Part shown: positions 37,860-50,483 of the stretch, piece by piece
Layout of the letters: every line of letters starts with the position of its first letter
Numbering within the stretch: the stretch's first letter is position 1
Assembly: GCF_011075055.1 (NCBI RefSeq)
Contig: NC_058140.1
Coordinates: 10,848,668 to 10,912,667, forward strand
Reading direction: 5' to 3'
Length of the DNA: 64,000 bases
Origin: Mangifera indica
Taxonomy: Eukaryota > Streptophyta > Magnoliopsida > Sapindales > Anacardiaceae
Position numbers and translations under genes: made by a program
Notes under the pieces: generated by a model
What the model saw: the letters and a program-made list of their open reading frames with translations, nothing else
Told to the model about the DNA's origin: nothing
Database searches by the model: none

Positions 37860-40270
37860 TGATGAGCAATAGGTTGACAGAGGCTATAATATTTCAAAAT
37901 ACATTGGTGGAGTTTAGACATTATTTTCAATCGATAGGAAAATAAATTACGATAGATTTGTAAAGGCAGTGTGTTCTCGTTTGGGCATTAATTAAAGTTG
38001 TAATGATGTAAAAATTTATATTTCAAACCTAACGAGGTCCAGTGATTTGTTATATCTATTAAAGGATGACTATGATGTTCGGATTATGATGAAGCTATCT
38101 AAGGCATACAAAAGGACTTCACTATTTCTTGATGTGGTTACATGCCCAACAAAAGCCATAACCAACTATGAACAATAGCATCAAGAATTACAACCAAAAG
38201 TTCATCAATTCCCACCCATTGAAATTCACTCTTTGGATAACATATATATGCAACTGGAAAGTGTGCCCGAAGGTAGTAAGGTGAATGTGAACTTGCATCA
38301 TGACAGTGTTAAGGTTGGGGTTGGCTTGATTCCTTTGTCTTAAGATTAGAGATATGGTGAAAGAGGTCTAAAACTATTATGAGGTACACCTAAGGGATTT
38401 TATCAGATGAGCGATTTTCTTACAGATGATTTTCACTTAGACAAGAAAGACAAATATGGTGGTTGTAATGATTTGGGTGATGATGGTGGTAATGATAATA
38501 TGGTAATGATAGTGATGATGATGAGGGGGTTAGTCCATCAGGGACAACTTAAGAAAGTTCAGTTCATGTTACTCCAATTAATTTGCAGGTTCCAATTCTT
38601 TTTTTTTTTTTTTTTTTTTTGTGGTCCAAAGCCTCATAAGGATATGGAAAATAATGGAATTGAAATTTATTTAGTTGTACCACAAGATGGAAGATTCAAA
38701 GTGAAAGATTAATTTGCTTGTAAATAGATTTTAATAGATATATTATATAAGGATGAATTGGAAAATGGTTATCAGTTCAAGGTGACAAGTTCAAACAAAA
38801 AAAAGATGAGATATAAAATGTATGCATTAAAAATGTAAATAGAAAGCAGGAGGGGTAAAATTAAATAACAGTGACATTTTCATATTACAGAGGTTAGGAA
38901 TACACACTTGTCTTTGGGATGTTATAAGACCTCATCATAGATAAGCTAGCAAAATGGCACTTGAAAAAATATTACAAATTATGTTTACCGCGGGTGACCA
39001 TGTGTATAGGTTGAAAGACATCATAACATATATAATAGATAGATATAAAATTGATATCTCCTATGCTCAAGCTTAGTGTGCTAATAATTGAGCTTTGAAT
39101 GAGATTAAATGTTCACCAGAAGAGTCATTTAGACTATTACCGATATATTATTACAACTTTGAACAACGAAACCCTGACATTGTTATATAAATGACACTAA
39201 TGTAGATAATTAGTTTTATTTTATCTTTATGACTTTAGGATGCTTTATTAGAATGTTTCGTGATTATTGTTGTCTTTTCATTTGTATTGATGGGATAGTC
39301 TTGAAAGATCAATGTTAGGGTATACTTTTTACTATTATGGGCAAGGATGAAAATAACTAAATTTATCCATTAGCATTTGGTGTTGGAGGAAAAAAGAAAT
39401 GATAACTTGGACCCCGTTCTTCCAAGCATTACATAAGTGCATTGGGGACCTCCCAAATTTAGTAATCATCTCAAATAGACACCATGCTATCACTTAGTGC
39501 ATGAAAGAAGTGTTCCCCAATGTGCACCATAATTGGTGCAACCATCATATAAAAGAAGGACAAACGTAATCAATACAAACAAACAAAATATGTAGAAGGG
39601 TTATTTCAAAAAGCCGCAAAAGTGTATCAAATACAAGATTTTGAGGAGGCTATGTGGATGGTTAATGATAAAAATCTCACAATAACAACTTATTTAAGGG
39701 GTATTAACTACCGATAGTAGGCTTGTGCTCACTTCTTTGGCATCTAATATAATATTATGACCACAAACATTATAAAATCATTTAATGTTTTAGCATGACA
39801 TGTGCAAAAGTTACCAGTAATGGTGCTCCTTGAATTTCTACATTTCACTATATAGAAATGGTTTTATACTTGACACAACATGACAGGTTCGATCAATTCC
39901 ATGCTTCAAATTTTATGCTTATATAAATTCAAAAATTAATAAATTTATATATTTATTTGATCATGCAGATGCTTTGTACTCATCCTCTGACTTCGTGGGT
40001 TAAGGAGAAGTTGGATTTTCATGTCTGAAAATCAACCAATATGATTGTCAAGCCAATAATTGTCCATAGATATGAAATGCATGATTGGGGTAAACTAATC
40101 ACTAAAATCAACCTTAATACAAAGAAGTGTAGTTGTAAGAAATTACAATTATTACAAATAGCGTACTCTTATTTGTAGGTTGTCTCTGGACTTGCAAATC
40201 ACAGATCCACTAAATTGTTTAGAGTTTTATATATCCACAATTACAACATTGAAAATATGTTATTAGTTGT
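37860..40270 (+). pseudogene. MULE transposase remnant (family B)
   Basis: Broken by many stops and frame changes, but family landmarks follow in order. The N-terminal region (YDRFVKAVCSRLGIN, 37,950-38,030; VPEGSKVNVN) comes first. A zinc-finger MULE region follows at 38,700-38,990. Then YIIDRYKIDISYAQA and LNEIKCSPEESFRLLPIYYY appear (38,990-39,180). The catalytic core is at 39,400-39,700 (FQALHKCIGDLPNLVIISNR, EVFPNVHHNWCNHHIKEG, QIQDFEEAMWM). Last come TSWVKEKL and a SWIM-like NTKKCSCKKLQL (39,970-40,160). The usual acidic SDRH reads SNRH, and the SWIM CxH pair is lost, so the protein cannot be active. Confidence 0.8.
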
Positions 40271-41044
40271 ATATAATCATTCATAAAATGTAAAGGCAAA
40301 ATAACCATTATCTTATACTTAAGTTACCTGAAATATCACTACATATCTCATTATCTCATAACATAGCACTGGGATATCCTTTTTATATAAGGGATATTCA
40401 TTCAAAACTTCATCCTACCTCTTCTCCATCGCCCGACTCAAAGACTATGTGATTATCCTCCAAACGATTATTCTACATAGATATTTATTAAATGCACCTA
40501 CCCCAATCATTAACTAGCTTGAGGATGCATCCGATATAACTTTCCCATTATTTGATCCCATTAGTCTATAATGGAGTAAATACAGGCAACTAATTTCACC
40601 GCATCCTCGTCATTGTTTCCCTATGCCTTTTGTTTAAAAGTTTTGCTAAAATCACCATATGACACATGTTTAGCACTTAAAAAGTACTTCTCTCTCAACT
40701 GCGCTCTCCCCTTCATAATGTAATCACTCGTATCTGTCTCCCTACTAAATTTGAACCTAGTTATCATAACAAACTCAACATGGCCAAATTTACAATCAAG
40801 TTATGTTTATGAACTTCAAGATCCAAAAAGCGTCCAAAACAACTTTGCTTGAAAATCTCTTTCTAGCCTCGACTAAACTTGGTCCTTATATATTTAACTG
40901 TTTCTAAATGACTTCAAACACTTATAGTAGCCCTAAAGTTATGACCATCATTATATCGTCTTTACCTTGCCTTTTGATTAACTGGAAACCTTTGAAAAAA
41001 TAAACATCAAAATGTTTATCCCATGTAAACAAAAAAAAAAACCA

Positions 41045-41165
41045 TTATGCGAACAGTTGGAATGAAAATGTGAGGGATTGTAAAATGCAAATGGAATGTG
41101 AGGGACTGCGAAATGTGAATGGAATGTGAGGGACTGCGAATGGAATGCAAATATGAATGCGACCA
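41045..41165. repeat. Degenerate minisatellite in the family B MULE
   Basis: About 20-25-bp units based on GGAATGTGAGGGACTGCGAA repeat here. Similar GTGCGAAAGG-type units occur in the arms of the foldback element at 53.6-53.8 kb, supporting a common family. Confidence 0.7.
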
Positions 41166-42673
41166 GTGTCCAATTTTCTTTTTCGTCAACGACAACACAA
41201 TCAAGCAAAAATCTGACCAAATATATGACTATTTGCAAAATAAATAATCACAAATTAGTCAAAACCCTTAACCCTACAAACCCTAAACCAAACTAACACT
41301 AAAACAGACTAAAATGCAAAAAACCTACAATCGTATATACCTAAGCATTGCAAAAACCACCACACCCCACCCAATTTTCATCAATGTCAGTCATAAAAAA
41401 GCAAAGTCAAATAAATCATCAACTAAACCCATTTCAAACTTAACAAGGCAAGGAAACGATCAAACTTACGTGAAACAACATTACCAAATGCTATTATATT
41501 TGACGGACGTTCAAAACACAAGAATAGAGTCACTGACTTATCGGTGCTATATTCTACTTTCCCAATTGTGATTTGTTGTCTTCGACTTAGAAAAAAAATG
41601 TTTTGAGTTTTGTTAGATTTTGATATGAAGGGTAAAATAGGTAAATGACATGTAGTTTGCTTATAAATGTAAGTGTATCAAATGTTCTTTTAAAAAGGTT
41701 TAGATGGAAAGTTGTTTACCTATTTTAATTAATATCTTTACATCAATTACAAAAGGCAAGAAAATATTTTCACACATGTATATTCACAACATTCTTTTTA
41801 CACACTAATTGTAATCTTATTAGAATCATAAATCTTAATCATAATTGTTTGAATGTAATTTTTTAAAATTATTTGAGTAAGCCCCAGGTCACATAAGATA
41901 TTAAGTTACCTTAAAAGTCTTTTGGTAATCTTTATGATATGTAACATATTGTAATTTTTATTATATGGAACATATAATAATTATACTGTGAACATAAATA
42001 TTTTAATAATTAGGTCGAACCATGTTAAAAATCACATGAATTGTCTCTTTTTTAATTTTATTTGATTTATTTTCTACTATATTGTAATAGACAACTAATA
42101 TCTCTCCAAAATCCAATAGTTATTATCTTATAGGATCAAACAATTGAGATGACAATCAAAACTCCATTTTTATCTAGTACATTGAAACATCTAGCACTTT
42201 CTTTGTATGTTTGGTAGCTTGCAAGACATTTTGTTTGAGGTGTAAATATAGATATCAAAACAAAGTCTTGCATGGTTTAAACTTGTAATGTTAAATAGGG
42301 ATTTAGAGCCAAAACCAAAAAATTTCACTTCCATAAAATATCTTGCAACTCGAATATGTAAAAAGCTACAATAATTGTTGGTATGTGTGCCAAAGTGTGC
42401 TTCTATAAACCCGTAGGATCATGCTACACTTTATAAAAACTAAAAGGATTGTGCTACATTTTGTAAAAGCTAGAAGAGCTTATCAATAATTGTGTCAGGG
42501 TTGTATAAAAACCCAAAAAAAATTGTGATAAATGAGCGTTTGTTTTATTTTTAATAAAATAAATTCTTGTAATTCTGCTTCCAGACTTTTCTTTTCTATA
42601 TACTTCATCTCACACATAAAGATTAAGGTTTGCTTCTTTTAAGTGTTTGTTGATCTTTTCCTTAATAATTGAA

Positions 42674-42681
<8 letters not shown>

Positions 42682-42734
<53 letters not shown>
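42682..42734. repeat. (TA)26 microsatellite
   Basis: An uninterrupted TA run of about 53 bp. Likely polymorphic. Confidence 0.95.
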
Positions 42735-42737
<3 letters not shown>

Positions 42738-42871
42738 TTTAATTAATTGCCCTATATATATTAAAAGATTTCAAATCAAAATCAAAGTTATAAATATATT
42801 TATAAGAACAGTTATTAATAATTAAAATAATAATATTATAGATGATGGCTAAAAGAGAACAATTTCCAAAT

Positions 42872-43042
42872 GAGCACTATTATGTGTATTTATTTTTAGT
42901 ACACAATTTATGTATACAAATAATGTGTTATTGTGTGATTAGATATTATTTTATCTTTAATCTAAAATCACTCAATTATATCATGACACATAATCTATAA
43001 ACATAAATTATGTATCAAAAATAGGTACATATAATTTTATTG
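42872..43042. repeat. Palindromic MITE-like family D, copy 1
   Basis: It begins ACTATTATGTGTATTTATTT and ends AATAGGTACATATAATTTTA; the two halves are rough reverse complements around TGTGATTAG...CTCAATTA. The 15-mer-like tttccaaatgagcac/tttccaaatagcac flanks it on both sides, so the flank may be duplicated. Confidence 0.6.
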
Positions 43043-43359
43043 TTTCCAAATAGCACACGAATTTTACTCAAAAATTTGAAAGAGTAAACAAATAAAGGAA
43101 GTATATGCATAAGCATATAGAATATGATTTACTCAAATTTACACTTCTTCCTCGCAACTATGGTTACACATTTTATGGGCTAAAAGACTTATTACCACCC
43201 AAGGTTTGATGCTTTTCTAATCTCCGACCCATTAATTTGAAAACTCAAACTCGCATCTATTCAGCGACAAAATTAGTGGAAAACATTAATAAGAAGGCAT
43301 TAAAGAAATTTAATGAAATATAATCGAATATATTATTCATTTATGAAAAAGCTCAAATG

Positions 43360-44633
43360 ATTGATAATCCTAGAGGGGGTAAATAGGATTATTTAAAAAC
43401 TTTTTAAACCAAATAAAAATCTTGAACAAATTTCCAATCAATCACAATTTCACAAATAGTTTCAATAAAAATATTCAAACTAAATCAATATTCAACAAGT
43501 TTACTCAAACAATCAAACATAGATCATATCTAACAATTTATCAAAAGCATATAACATATATATAATGTATAAAGTAAAGAGAGTAGAAAAAGGAAATGCT
43601 CAAGGTTTATAATGGTTCGGAGCTTTCTCTTTTAGGCCTCCTATGTCTACATCTTCAAGAAACCCATTTGAAGTTTCACTCGTAAAGATAACATCTCTTT
43701 ACAATAGTTCTCTGAAATTTCACCCACGTACACTAGTTCTCCATGAATGTGCCCATCATAATAGTTTATACAGGATTTTGTCCACAATTGTTTGAATATA
43801 GAAAAATGAATGTGAATGTCTCTACAAGCCTGATATAAGAAAATAAGCACAAGTGAATCTATCAAGAATTTGAGTTATGAGCTTTGGAGAGAAATTAGAG
43901 AAGAAATGAGTCATAGATTTTACATTAGTAATGTCTAACCTATTCTCCATCAAAGAGTCTTCAATTTATAATCCTAATAGCTAGAATAATTCATATAACT
44001 ATTGGTTAGGAGAATAGATCCGTTGAGCATCAAAACCAACAATTTTTGCAAAAAATCTGTGAGATACATGGGCATGTATACTACTTTTTGCACTCGGTCA
44101 ATCTTCGTTCAAAGCTCCCAACGATCAAATTTTCAAATGTGTTGCTTAAGGGATAGACATCCCTATTTCTAAGACAAGTGTCCTACCTTACACTTTCAAA
44201 ATTCCATAATGTTTTAGACATGAAAATAAGGGGCAAAAGACAAGAAGAGCGATAGGTGTCCTTAATACATAGGCGTGTGGTTCAAGACACATGGGCATGT
44301 ATTTGGTTTAAATATGTTGACTATTGCCTAAAATTGCATGAGAAGGATACATTACCACTTTTTTGCATGTTTTGGCTAATACACAAACATATAGTCATGA
44401 TGCATAGAGGTTTATTTGGTTTGACCATGTTAACTTTTGCTCAAAACTGTATGGGAAGGATACACGACCACTTTTTCTTGTGTTTTGGCTTGATACACAA
44501 ACATGTATGTCCTGTTTTTAGCATTTTTCAATTTGTGTCAACTTGGTAATATTTTTCATACATTCCTTATACAATATTAGATATTTAAACTTGTATTTTT
44601 TATATCATCAAAACACCAAGGGGTTCATCAGTT
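43360..44633. repeat. Probable nested repeat beginning with a CCTAGAGGGGGTAAATAGG-type end
   Basis: Phrases CCTAGAGGGGGTAAATAGG (43,370), AAGGTTTATAATGGTTCGG (43,602) and CATCAAAACACCAAGGGG (44,608) in this order resemble a dispersed plant repeat I have seen many times but cannot assign to a class. It carries no coding remnant I can name. Boundaries are approximate. Confidence 0.4.
44290..44505. repeat. Tandem duplication, about 110-bp unit
   Basis: TATTTGGTTTAAATATGTTGAC ... TAATACACAAACATAT (about 44,299-44,391) is followed by the related TATTTGGTTTGACCATGTTAAC ... TGATACACAAACATGT (about 44,412-44,505), both listed with internal gaps. It lies inside the preceding repeat. Confidence 0.65.
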
Positions 44634-45731
44634 TATTAAAATAGTAATAACAAATGAATAAACGAATAGAATATTCATTTATTAAAATAAAAAATGCAAA
44701 AATTTAATGTTGGCAACATCATTTTAAGATTTTTTTTATGTATCTCATCTAATCACGACACATGTAATATGTCGTTTAACATAATTCGATTTGTTGGCAA
44801 TTATGAAAAAATGGTGGCATAGCAAAATGTGTTTTGAACACTTGTGCTCCTTAATGAAAAACCACTGTGTTTTGACAAAATCGGTCGTGTCATACATTTC
44901 AGGCATGTCAGGTGTTTTAAATACGCCATAATTATCAAAGATCGATGACTATAATTCTTTAACGAAAATCAACGACTGTGACTCAATTGTAAATAATTTA
45001 GTGAATAAAGTGGTGACACCTAAATGGATCTTTTGTCATTTAAAATTAAGATTTGAAAAAATCAGCGATTTATAAATTTTTTTATATGTTAACGAATAAA
45101 ATACAACCACGTGTCATGCAAATTCAAAGGAAAGTTGAAGAAAACAAACTGAGTCTTTTGGCATTTCATTTTCCATTTCATTTGCATTGTGAAAGAGTTT
45201 TCTATGGAAACTTTCATTCCTAAACTTGTCCAAAAATCAGTGATTGATTCACAATGATGGTAAAAACGATAACACTTCTGGCAGCGTAAGAGGACCTTCT
45301 AGTGTGTTTTGTTCACTTTAAGGACAATTTCAAAAACTCCAATGATAAGGGTAATGGTTTCATCATGCGGGTTTTAGTAACAACGACCACAGGGACAACA
45401 CCAACTATAAGTTTTAGTAGTTAGATAGGAAGCATTTTCTAAAGATTAATCATAAAAAGTTGTATAGAGCTAAGAAAATAGCCACTGGGATGATTGTGAA
45501 GGAGCATGTAGACTCCTTCACTTGGTTGTATAAGTATTGTCACATTCTGTTAGAGACTAATCTAAGATTCATAATTGTCTTCAAGGTAATAAGGGAAGAA
45601 ATTCTCGCCACCCTTCAATTTCATTGATTCTTTATGAGTTTTGCTACCCAAAAGAAAAAGTTTATTAAAGATTGTAGGCATTTTGTAAGAGTTGATAGAT
45701 GTCATTTGAAAGGTTATTTTAAGGGAGTTTT

Positions 45732-45998
45732 TGTTAAGATTTAAATGTTTTATTTCATATTTATTAATATTTATTGGAAGCTCTGGTTGTTAGTATGTTT
45801 GTCCTAGTTTTTAAATATTTGGTTATTTGATTTCGTGGCTGAGAAGTGTCTTATATGTGATCCTATTTTATAGGAGTTGTTATTAGTGCTAGGTTGAAGT
45901 GTTTTGATGTAAAACCTATTTATAGGCCCTTTTTCTTTATCAATAAAAAATTAAGCTTACCATTCCAATACGTTTTTTTTGCTTTTATCTTTGTATCA
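45732..45998 (+). repeat. 5' LTR of the copia element
   Basis: 267 bp, starting TGTTAAGATTTAAATG and ending CTTTGTATCA. The TATTTATAGGCCC and CAATAAAAAATT stretch near its 3' end looks like the TATA/polyadenylation area. Confidence 0.97.
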
Positions 45999-45999
45999 G

Positions 46000-46011
46000 T
46001 GGTATCAGAGC
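46000..46011 (+). other. Primer binding site of the copia element
   Basis: TGGTATCAGAGC starts two bases after the 5' LTR and is complementary to the 3' end of initiator methionine tRNA, the usual primer for plant copia elements. Confidence 0.93.
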
Positions 46012-46120
46012 AATTGAGTGAAAAAAAACAAAGAAAGAACGAATTCCCAAACAATGAGAGTCCCAAAACAGCTCAAAATAGCAGCAGTTATTCTCTCATT
46101 AACTTATTTTTTAGGAAGAG

Positions 46121-49100
46121 ATGGCTTCATATTCAAATTTTGTACAGGCAACAATCCCTTATTTTGATGGTCACTATGACCATTGGAGTATGCTAATAGA
46201 GAATTTTCTACGATTAAAAAAGTAATGGTCGATCGTTGAATCTGGAATTGAAGAACCAGCACCAAATACAGTCTTGATAGATGCCCAGAAAACAGAGTTG
46301 GAAGGGAGAAAATTAAAAGATTTGAAGGCAAAAAATTACCTTTTTCAAGCAATTAATCATCCCATCTTGGAAACAATTCTTAGCAAAGAAATTTCCAAAG
46401 ATATTTGGGATTTTATGAAGAAAAAATATCAAGGCTCTGCTAGAGTGAAGCAAACACAACTTCAAGCCTTAAGAAGAGATTTTGAGACTCTACAAATGAA
46501 GGATAGGGAATTTGTCATTAGCTACTGTGCCAGGACTATGGAGATAAGCAACAAAATGTGATTTCATGGTGAGAAGATGGAAGATGTCACCATTGTGGAG
46601 AAAATTTTGCGTTCCCTAACACCTAAGTTTGATTATGTCATGTGTTCAATTGAAGAATCAAAAGACATAAAGGTATTCTCTCTTGATGAACTGCAGAGCT
46701 CCTTGCTGGTCCATGAATAGAAGATGAACCTAAGTTCAACTTTAGAGGAGTAAGCTTTGAAGGCTTTTACCTCTACTCATTTCTCAAACTCTAAAGGAAT
46801 GGGTAAAGGTAGAGGTAGAGGAATGGAAGATCGAGGCAATAGAGATGGCAACAAGCATTTCAAAGCCAATGATGATCAATCTCAAGGAAAAGGCAGAGGA
46901 CGAGATCAACATTTTGATAAATCCAAGGTAGAGTACTTTAGATGTGATGAATTTGGACATTATCGTTCTAAATGTTATACTAGGCTACCTAATGACAAAG
47001 CAAAAGAAGAGCAATCGAATTTTGCTGAAAAGAATGAAGTGGAAACTTTGTTGATGGTTGTTCAAGCTGATCATGAACCTAAGTCTGATGTTTGGTATGT
47101 GGATACGGGCTGCAGCAACCACATGTGTGGAAGTAAGTCTTTTTTTTCTTATTTAAATGAAGGTTTTCATTCTATAGTAAGTTTTGATGATAGTTCCACT
47201 GTAAAGGTAATAGGAAAGGGTGATATTGAGATAAGAACCAAGAATGATTTTGTAAAAACAATTTCTAATGTCCTTTTCGTTCCTGATTTGAAATGCAATT
47301 TGTTAAGTATTAGTCAATTGCAAGAAAAAGGTTATGTAATCACTATTTAAAAGGGTACTTGTGAGATTTATGATCCTACTAAAGGAGCTATTAGTGTTGT
47401 GCAAATGAGTTCAAACAGGTTGTTTCCATTGAAGACTGAAAGTGTGCAATCTTGTTTATTAACTAAAGTAAAAGATTTTTCTTGGTTGTGGCATTTTCGT
47501 TATGGTCACTTGAGTTTTGGTGGATTGAAGACCCTCAAACAGAAAAATATGGTGACAGGTCTTCCTCAGATTAGTATTCCTTCCCAAGTTTGTGAAGAAT
47601 ATGTTATTGGCAAACAATATCATTCTCAATTTTCCAAAGGAAGTTATGGTGAGCAAAAGATGTTTTGGAGCTAACTCATTCCGATATTTGTGGCCCAATA
47701 ATGCCAATTTCTAATGACGATAAAAGATACTTAATTACCTTCATTGATGATTATACTAAAAAAACTTCGGTTTATTTTTTACAGCAAAAATTAGAAGTTT
47801 TTTATGCATTTAAAAGCTTCAAGGCTCGTGTGAAAAATAAAACAGGAAAAAACCATTAAGACCTTCTGAACAGATCGTGGTGGAGAATATTGCTCAACTG
47901 AATTTGAAAGTTTTTGTGAAGTTCATGGCATTTGAAGAGAGCTAACAACTGCTTATACACTACAACAAAATAATGTATTAGAGAGGAAAAACAGAACCAT
48001 TCTCAATATGGTGAGAAACTTGTTGGCAAAAGGGAGAATTCCAAAACCTTTTTGGTTTAGAGCAGTAAATTTGAGTATTTACATCTTGAACAGAAGTTCT
48101 ACATTTGATGTTCAAAATATGACACCAGAGGAGGCTTGGAGTGGAAAGAGACCAACTGCATATTATTTTAAAATTTTTAGCTGTATCGCTTATGCACATA
48201 TCTCAGATAAGAAAAGGAAGAAACTTAATGATAAAGAGGAAAAGTGTGTTTTTCTTAGTGTTAGTGAAACATCCAAAGTGTATAAATTGTTTAATCTACT
48301 AACCAAGAAGATTGTGACCAGTCGAGACGTTGTCTTTGATGAGGAAAACACTTGGGATTGGAATAGGCAGCAACCTACTCAAGTTCTTTTTGACAATGAT
48401 TCTGAAAAAGAGTCAACTCCAATAGCCTTTATACCTAAAAATTCATTAGAAGCAACTCCAATACCTATTGAAATTTTGCCAATAATAGCAGAAGCTACTG
48501 ATGCAGCAACTTGATCTCTTCATCGTATTAGAAAAAGGCCCGCATAAATGGAAGACTATAAGGTAACTGAAATTAAAGATCCAATCACTCACTTTGCTTT
48601 ATTTTTGATTGTGATCCTACAGTTTTTGAAAGTACAGTCAAAGAAGCAAAATGACAGAAGGCGATGGATGATGAAATTGATGCCATTGAAAAAAATGATA
48701 CTTAGGAGCTGACTGATCTTCTGGAAGGTCACAAAATCATTGGTGTAAAATGGGTCTTCAAAACAAAACTAAAGAAAAATGGTGAAGTTGATAAGCATAA
48801 GACGCGTTTGGTAGCTAAGGGATATACATAGGAATATGAGATTGATTATACAGAAGTTTTTGCCCCCATTGCAAGACATGATACAATCAAATTGGTGATT
48901 GCATTGGCGACACAAAACTCATGGCCTATTTTTCAGTTGGATGTCAAATCGACATTCTTACATGAAAATTTAGAGGAATAGGTATTTGTAGAACAACCTC
49001 TTGGTTATATTAAGATCGAAAATGAGCATAAAGTGTATAGATTAAAGAAAGCTCTTTATGGTTTAAAACAAGCTCCACGAGCTTGGTATAATTGCATAGA

Positions 49101-50170
49101 GGCTTATTTTTTAAAAGAAGACTTTTACAAATGTCCATATGAGCACACACTTTTTGTTAAAATTGGAGATAAGGGGAAACTGCTTATTGTTTGCTTATAT
49201 GTAGACGATCTTATTTTTACTGGAAATGATAATGTTATGTTTAAAGAATTCAAGAAATCTATGATGGTTAAATTTGAAATGTTTGACCTTGGTATGATGC
49301 ATTACTTTGTTGGCATAGAAGTAGTGCAATCAGCTAATGAGATTTTTATTTCTCAAAAGAAATATGTGCAAGATATTTTGGATAGGTTTTAGATGAAGGA
49401 TTGCAATCCTGTAAGCACTCCAATTGAGTTTGGATTGAAGCTAAACAAAGATCATGAAGGGAAGAAGGTGGAAAACACTCTACAAGCAAATTGTTGGTAG
49501 TTTGATGTATTTAACTGCAACAAGACTAGACATAATATATTTTGTGAGTCTAATAAGTAGATGTATGGAGAATCCAACAGAAATGCATTTGTTAGCTGCC
49601 AAGAGAATTTTTCGTTACTTGCAAGGAACTAGAGATCTTGGGCTGTTCTACAAGAAGGGTGAAAAGTTAGAGTTGTTTGGGTATACTGACAGTGATTATG
49701 TAAGAGATCAAGACGATAGAAGAAGCACTTTGGGCTATGTTTTTATGTTGGGCACAGGGGCTATTTCGTGGTCTTCTAAGAAGCAACCAATTATCACCTT
49801 GTCAACTACAAAAGCTGAATTTATCGTTGCAATAGCTTGTGCTTGTCAAGCTATATGGTTTAAAAGAATTCTTGAAGAGCTACAATTCAAGCAAGTTGAA
49901 GCAACTACAATTTTTTGTGATAACAACTCAACAATCAAACTCTCCAAGAATCTTGTGCTACACGGAAGAAGCAAACATATCAATGTGAAATATTATTTTT
50001 TAAAAGATCTCAGCAATGATGGAACAAGCAAACTGGTTTATTGTCGAAGTGAAGATCAAGTTACAGATATACAGACCAAGCCTCTCAAGTTGGCCACATT
50101 TGTGAAGCTGCGTAATCTTCTTGGAGTTTGTTCACGTGCTGCTGTAAATGAGGACTTTGCAGTGGGTTGA
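46121..50170 (+). pseudogene. Copia gag-pol polyprotein, disrupted
   Basis: It starts at ATG 46121 (MASYSNFVQATIPYFDGHYD) and ends at TGA 50,170. Domains in order are gag; a zinc knuckle whose first cysteine is tyrosine (VEYFRCDEFGHYRSKC, 46,929-46,978); protease VWYVDTGCSNHM (about 47,090-47,125); GAG-pre-integrase WLWHFRYGHLSFGGL; integrase LTHSDICGPI and FIDDYTKKTSVYF; reverse transcriptase with YGLKQAPRAWY (49,057-49,089) and LYVDDLIFTGND (49,198-49,233); and RNase H TDSDYVRDQDDRRSTLGYVF then LSTTKAEFIVAIA. At least seven in-frame stops or frame changes (for example at 46,222, 46,559, 47,348, 47,672, 47,857, 48,512 and 49,390) make it a pseudogene. Resemblance is to TNT1-type copia proteins. 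Confidence 0.93.
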
Positions 50171-50206
50171 TTTTTCTTTTAAACTGATATCTGCAGATTT
50201 CAGTTT

Positions 50207-50215
50207 AAGGGAAGA
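50207..50215 (+). other. Polypurine tract of the copia element
   Basis: AAGGGAAGA lies directly before the 3' LTR, the expected place for second-strand priming. Confidence 0.85.
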
Positions 50216-50483
50216 TGTTAAGATTTAAATGTTTTATTTCATATTTATTAATATTTATTAGAAGCTTTGGTTGTTAGTATGTTTGTCCTTGTCTTTAGGT
50301 ATTTGGTAATTTGATTTTGTGGCTAAGAAAGTGTCTTATGTGTGATCCTATTTTATAGGAGTTGTTATTAGTATTAGGTTAAAGTGTTTTAATGTAAAGC
50401 CTATTTATAGGCCCTTCTTCTTTATCAATAAAAAATTGAGCTTACCATTCTAATATATCTTTTTTGTTTTTATCTTTGTATCA
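50216..50483 (+). repeat. 3' LTR of the copia element
   Basis: 268 bp, TGTTAAGATTT ... CTTTGTATCA. By hand count it differs from the 5' LTR at about 22 positions plus one single-base gap (about 8%), nearly all transitions. Confidence 0.97.

Larger units (their letters stand above)
37260..41740 (+). mobile_element. Degenerate Mutator-like element, family B (approximate ends)
   Basis: A transposase remnant (separate entry) lies between ends that are inverted relatives: TTAATTAAAATAAAC and TTCCGCTTAAATC on the left, and TTAATTAAAATAGG with CCATCTAAACC read inward from the right near 41,735. The left terminus closely resembles the left arm of the foldback element at 53,339. A clean target duplication was not found, so both ends may be off by tens of bases. 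Confidence 0.5.
41741..43177. other. Spacer between two MULEs
   Basis: AT-rich, with no gene. It contains a (TA)n run (42,682-42,734) and a copy of the palindromic MITE-like family (about 42,872-43,042). Confidence 0.5.
45732..50483 (+). mobile_element. Complete Ty1/copia LTR retrotransposon
   Basis: 4,752 bp, flanked by a perfect 5-bp target duplication GTTTT (45,727-45,731 and 50,484-50,488). It has a 267-bp 5' LTR and 268-bp 3' LTR, both TG...CA, a primer binding site and a polypurine tract. The gag-pol frame follows the copia order protease, integrase, reverse transcriptase, RNase H, but has many stops, so the copy cannot move on its own. It lies inside a MULE transposase and is younger than it. 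Confidence 0.97.

Noticed and set aside
38407..38712. Possible independent small gene of 101 codons
   Set aside because: It lies between recognisable N-terminal and core parts of the first MULE transposase and has an Asp/Gly/Met-rich, T-run-containing sequence, so it is part of that remnant.
37250..41745. Exact target duplication for the first MULE
   Set aside because: Candidate 9-mers around the ends agree at six positions at most, so no duplication was claimed.
42682..42734. Long TA run as a replication origin or matrix attachment site
   Set aside because: A plain microsatellite; nothing else supports such a role.
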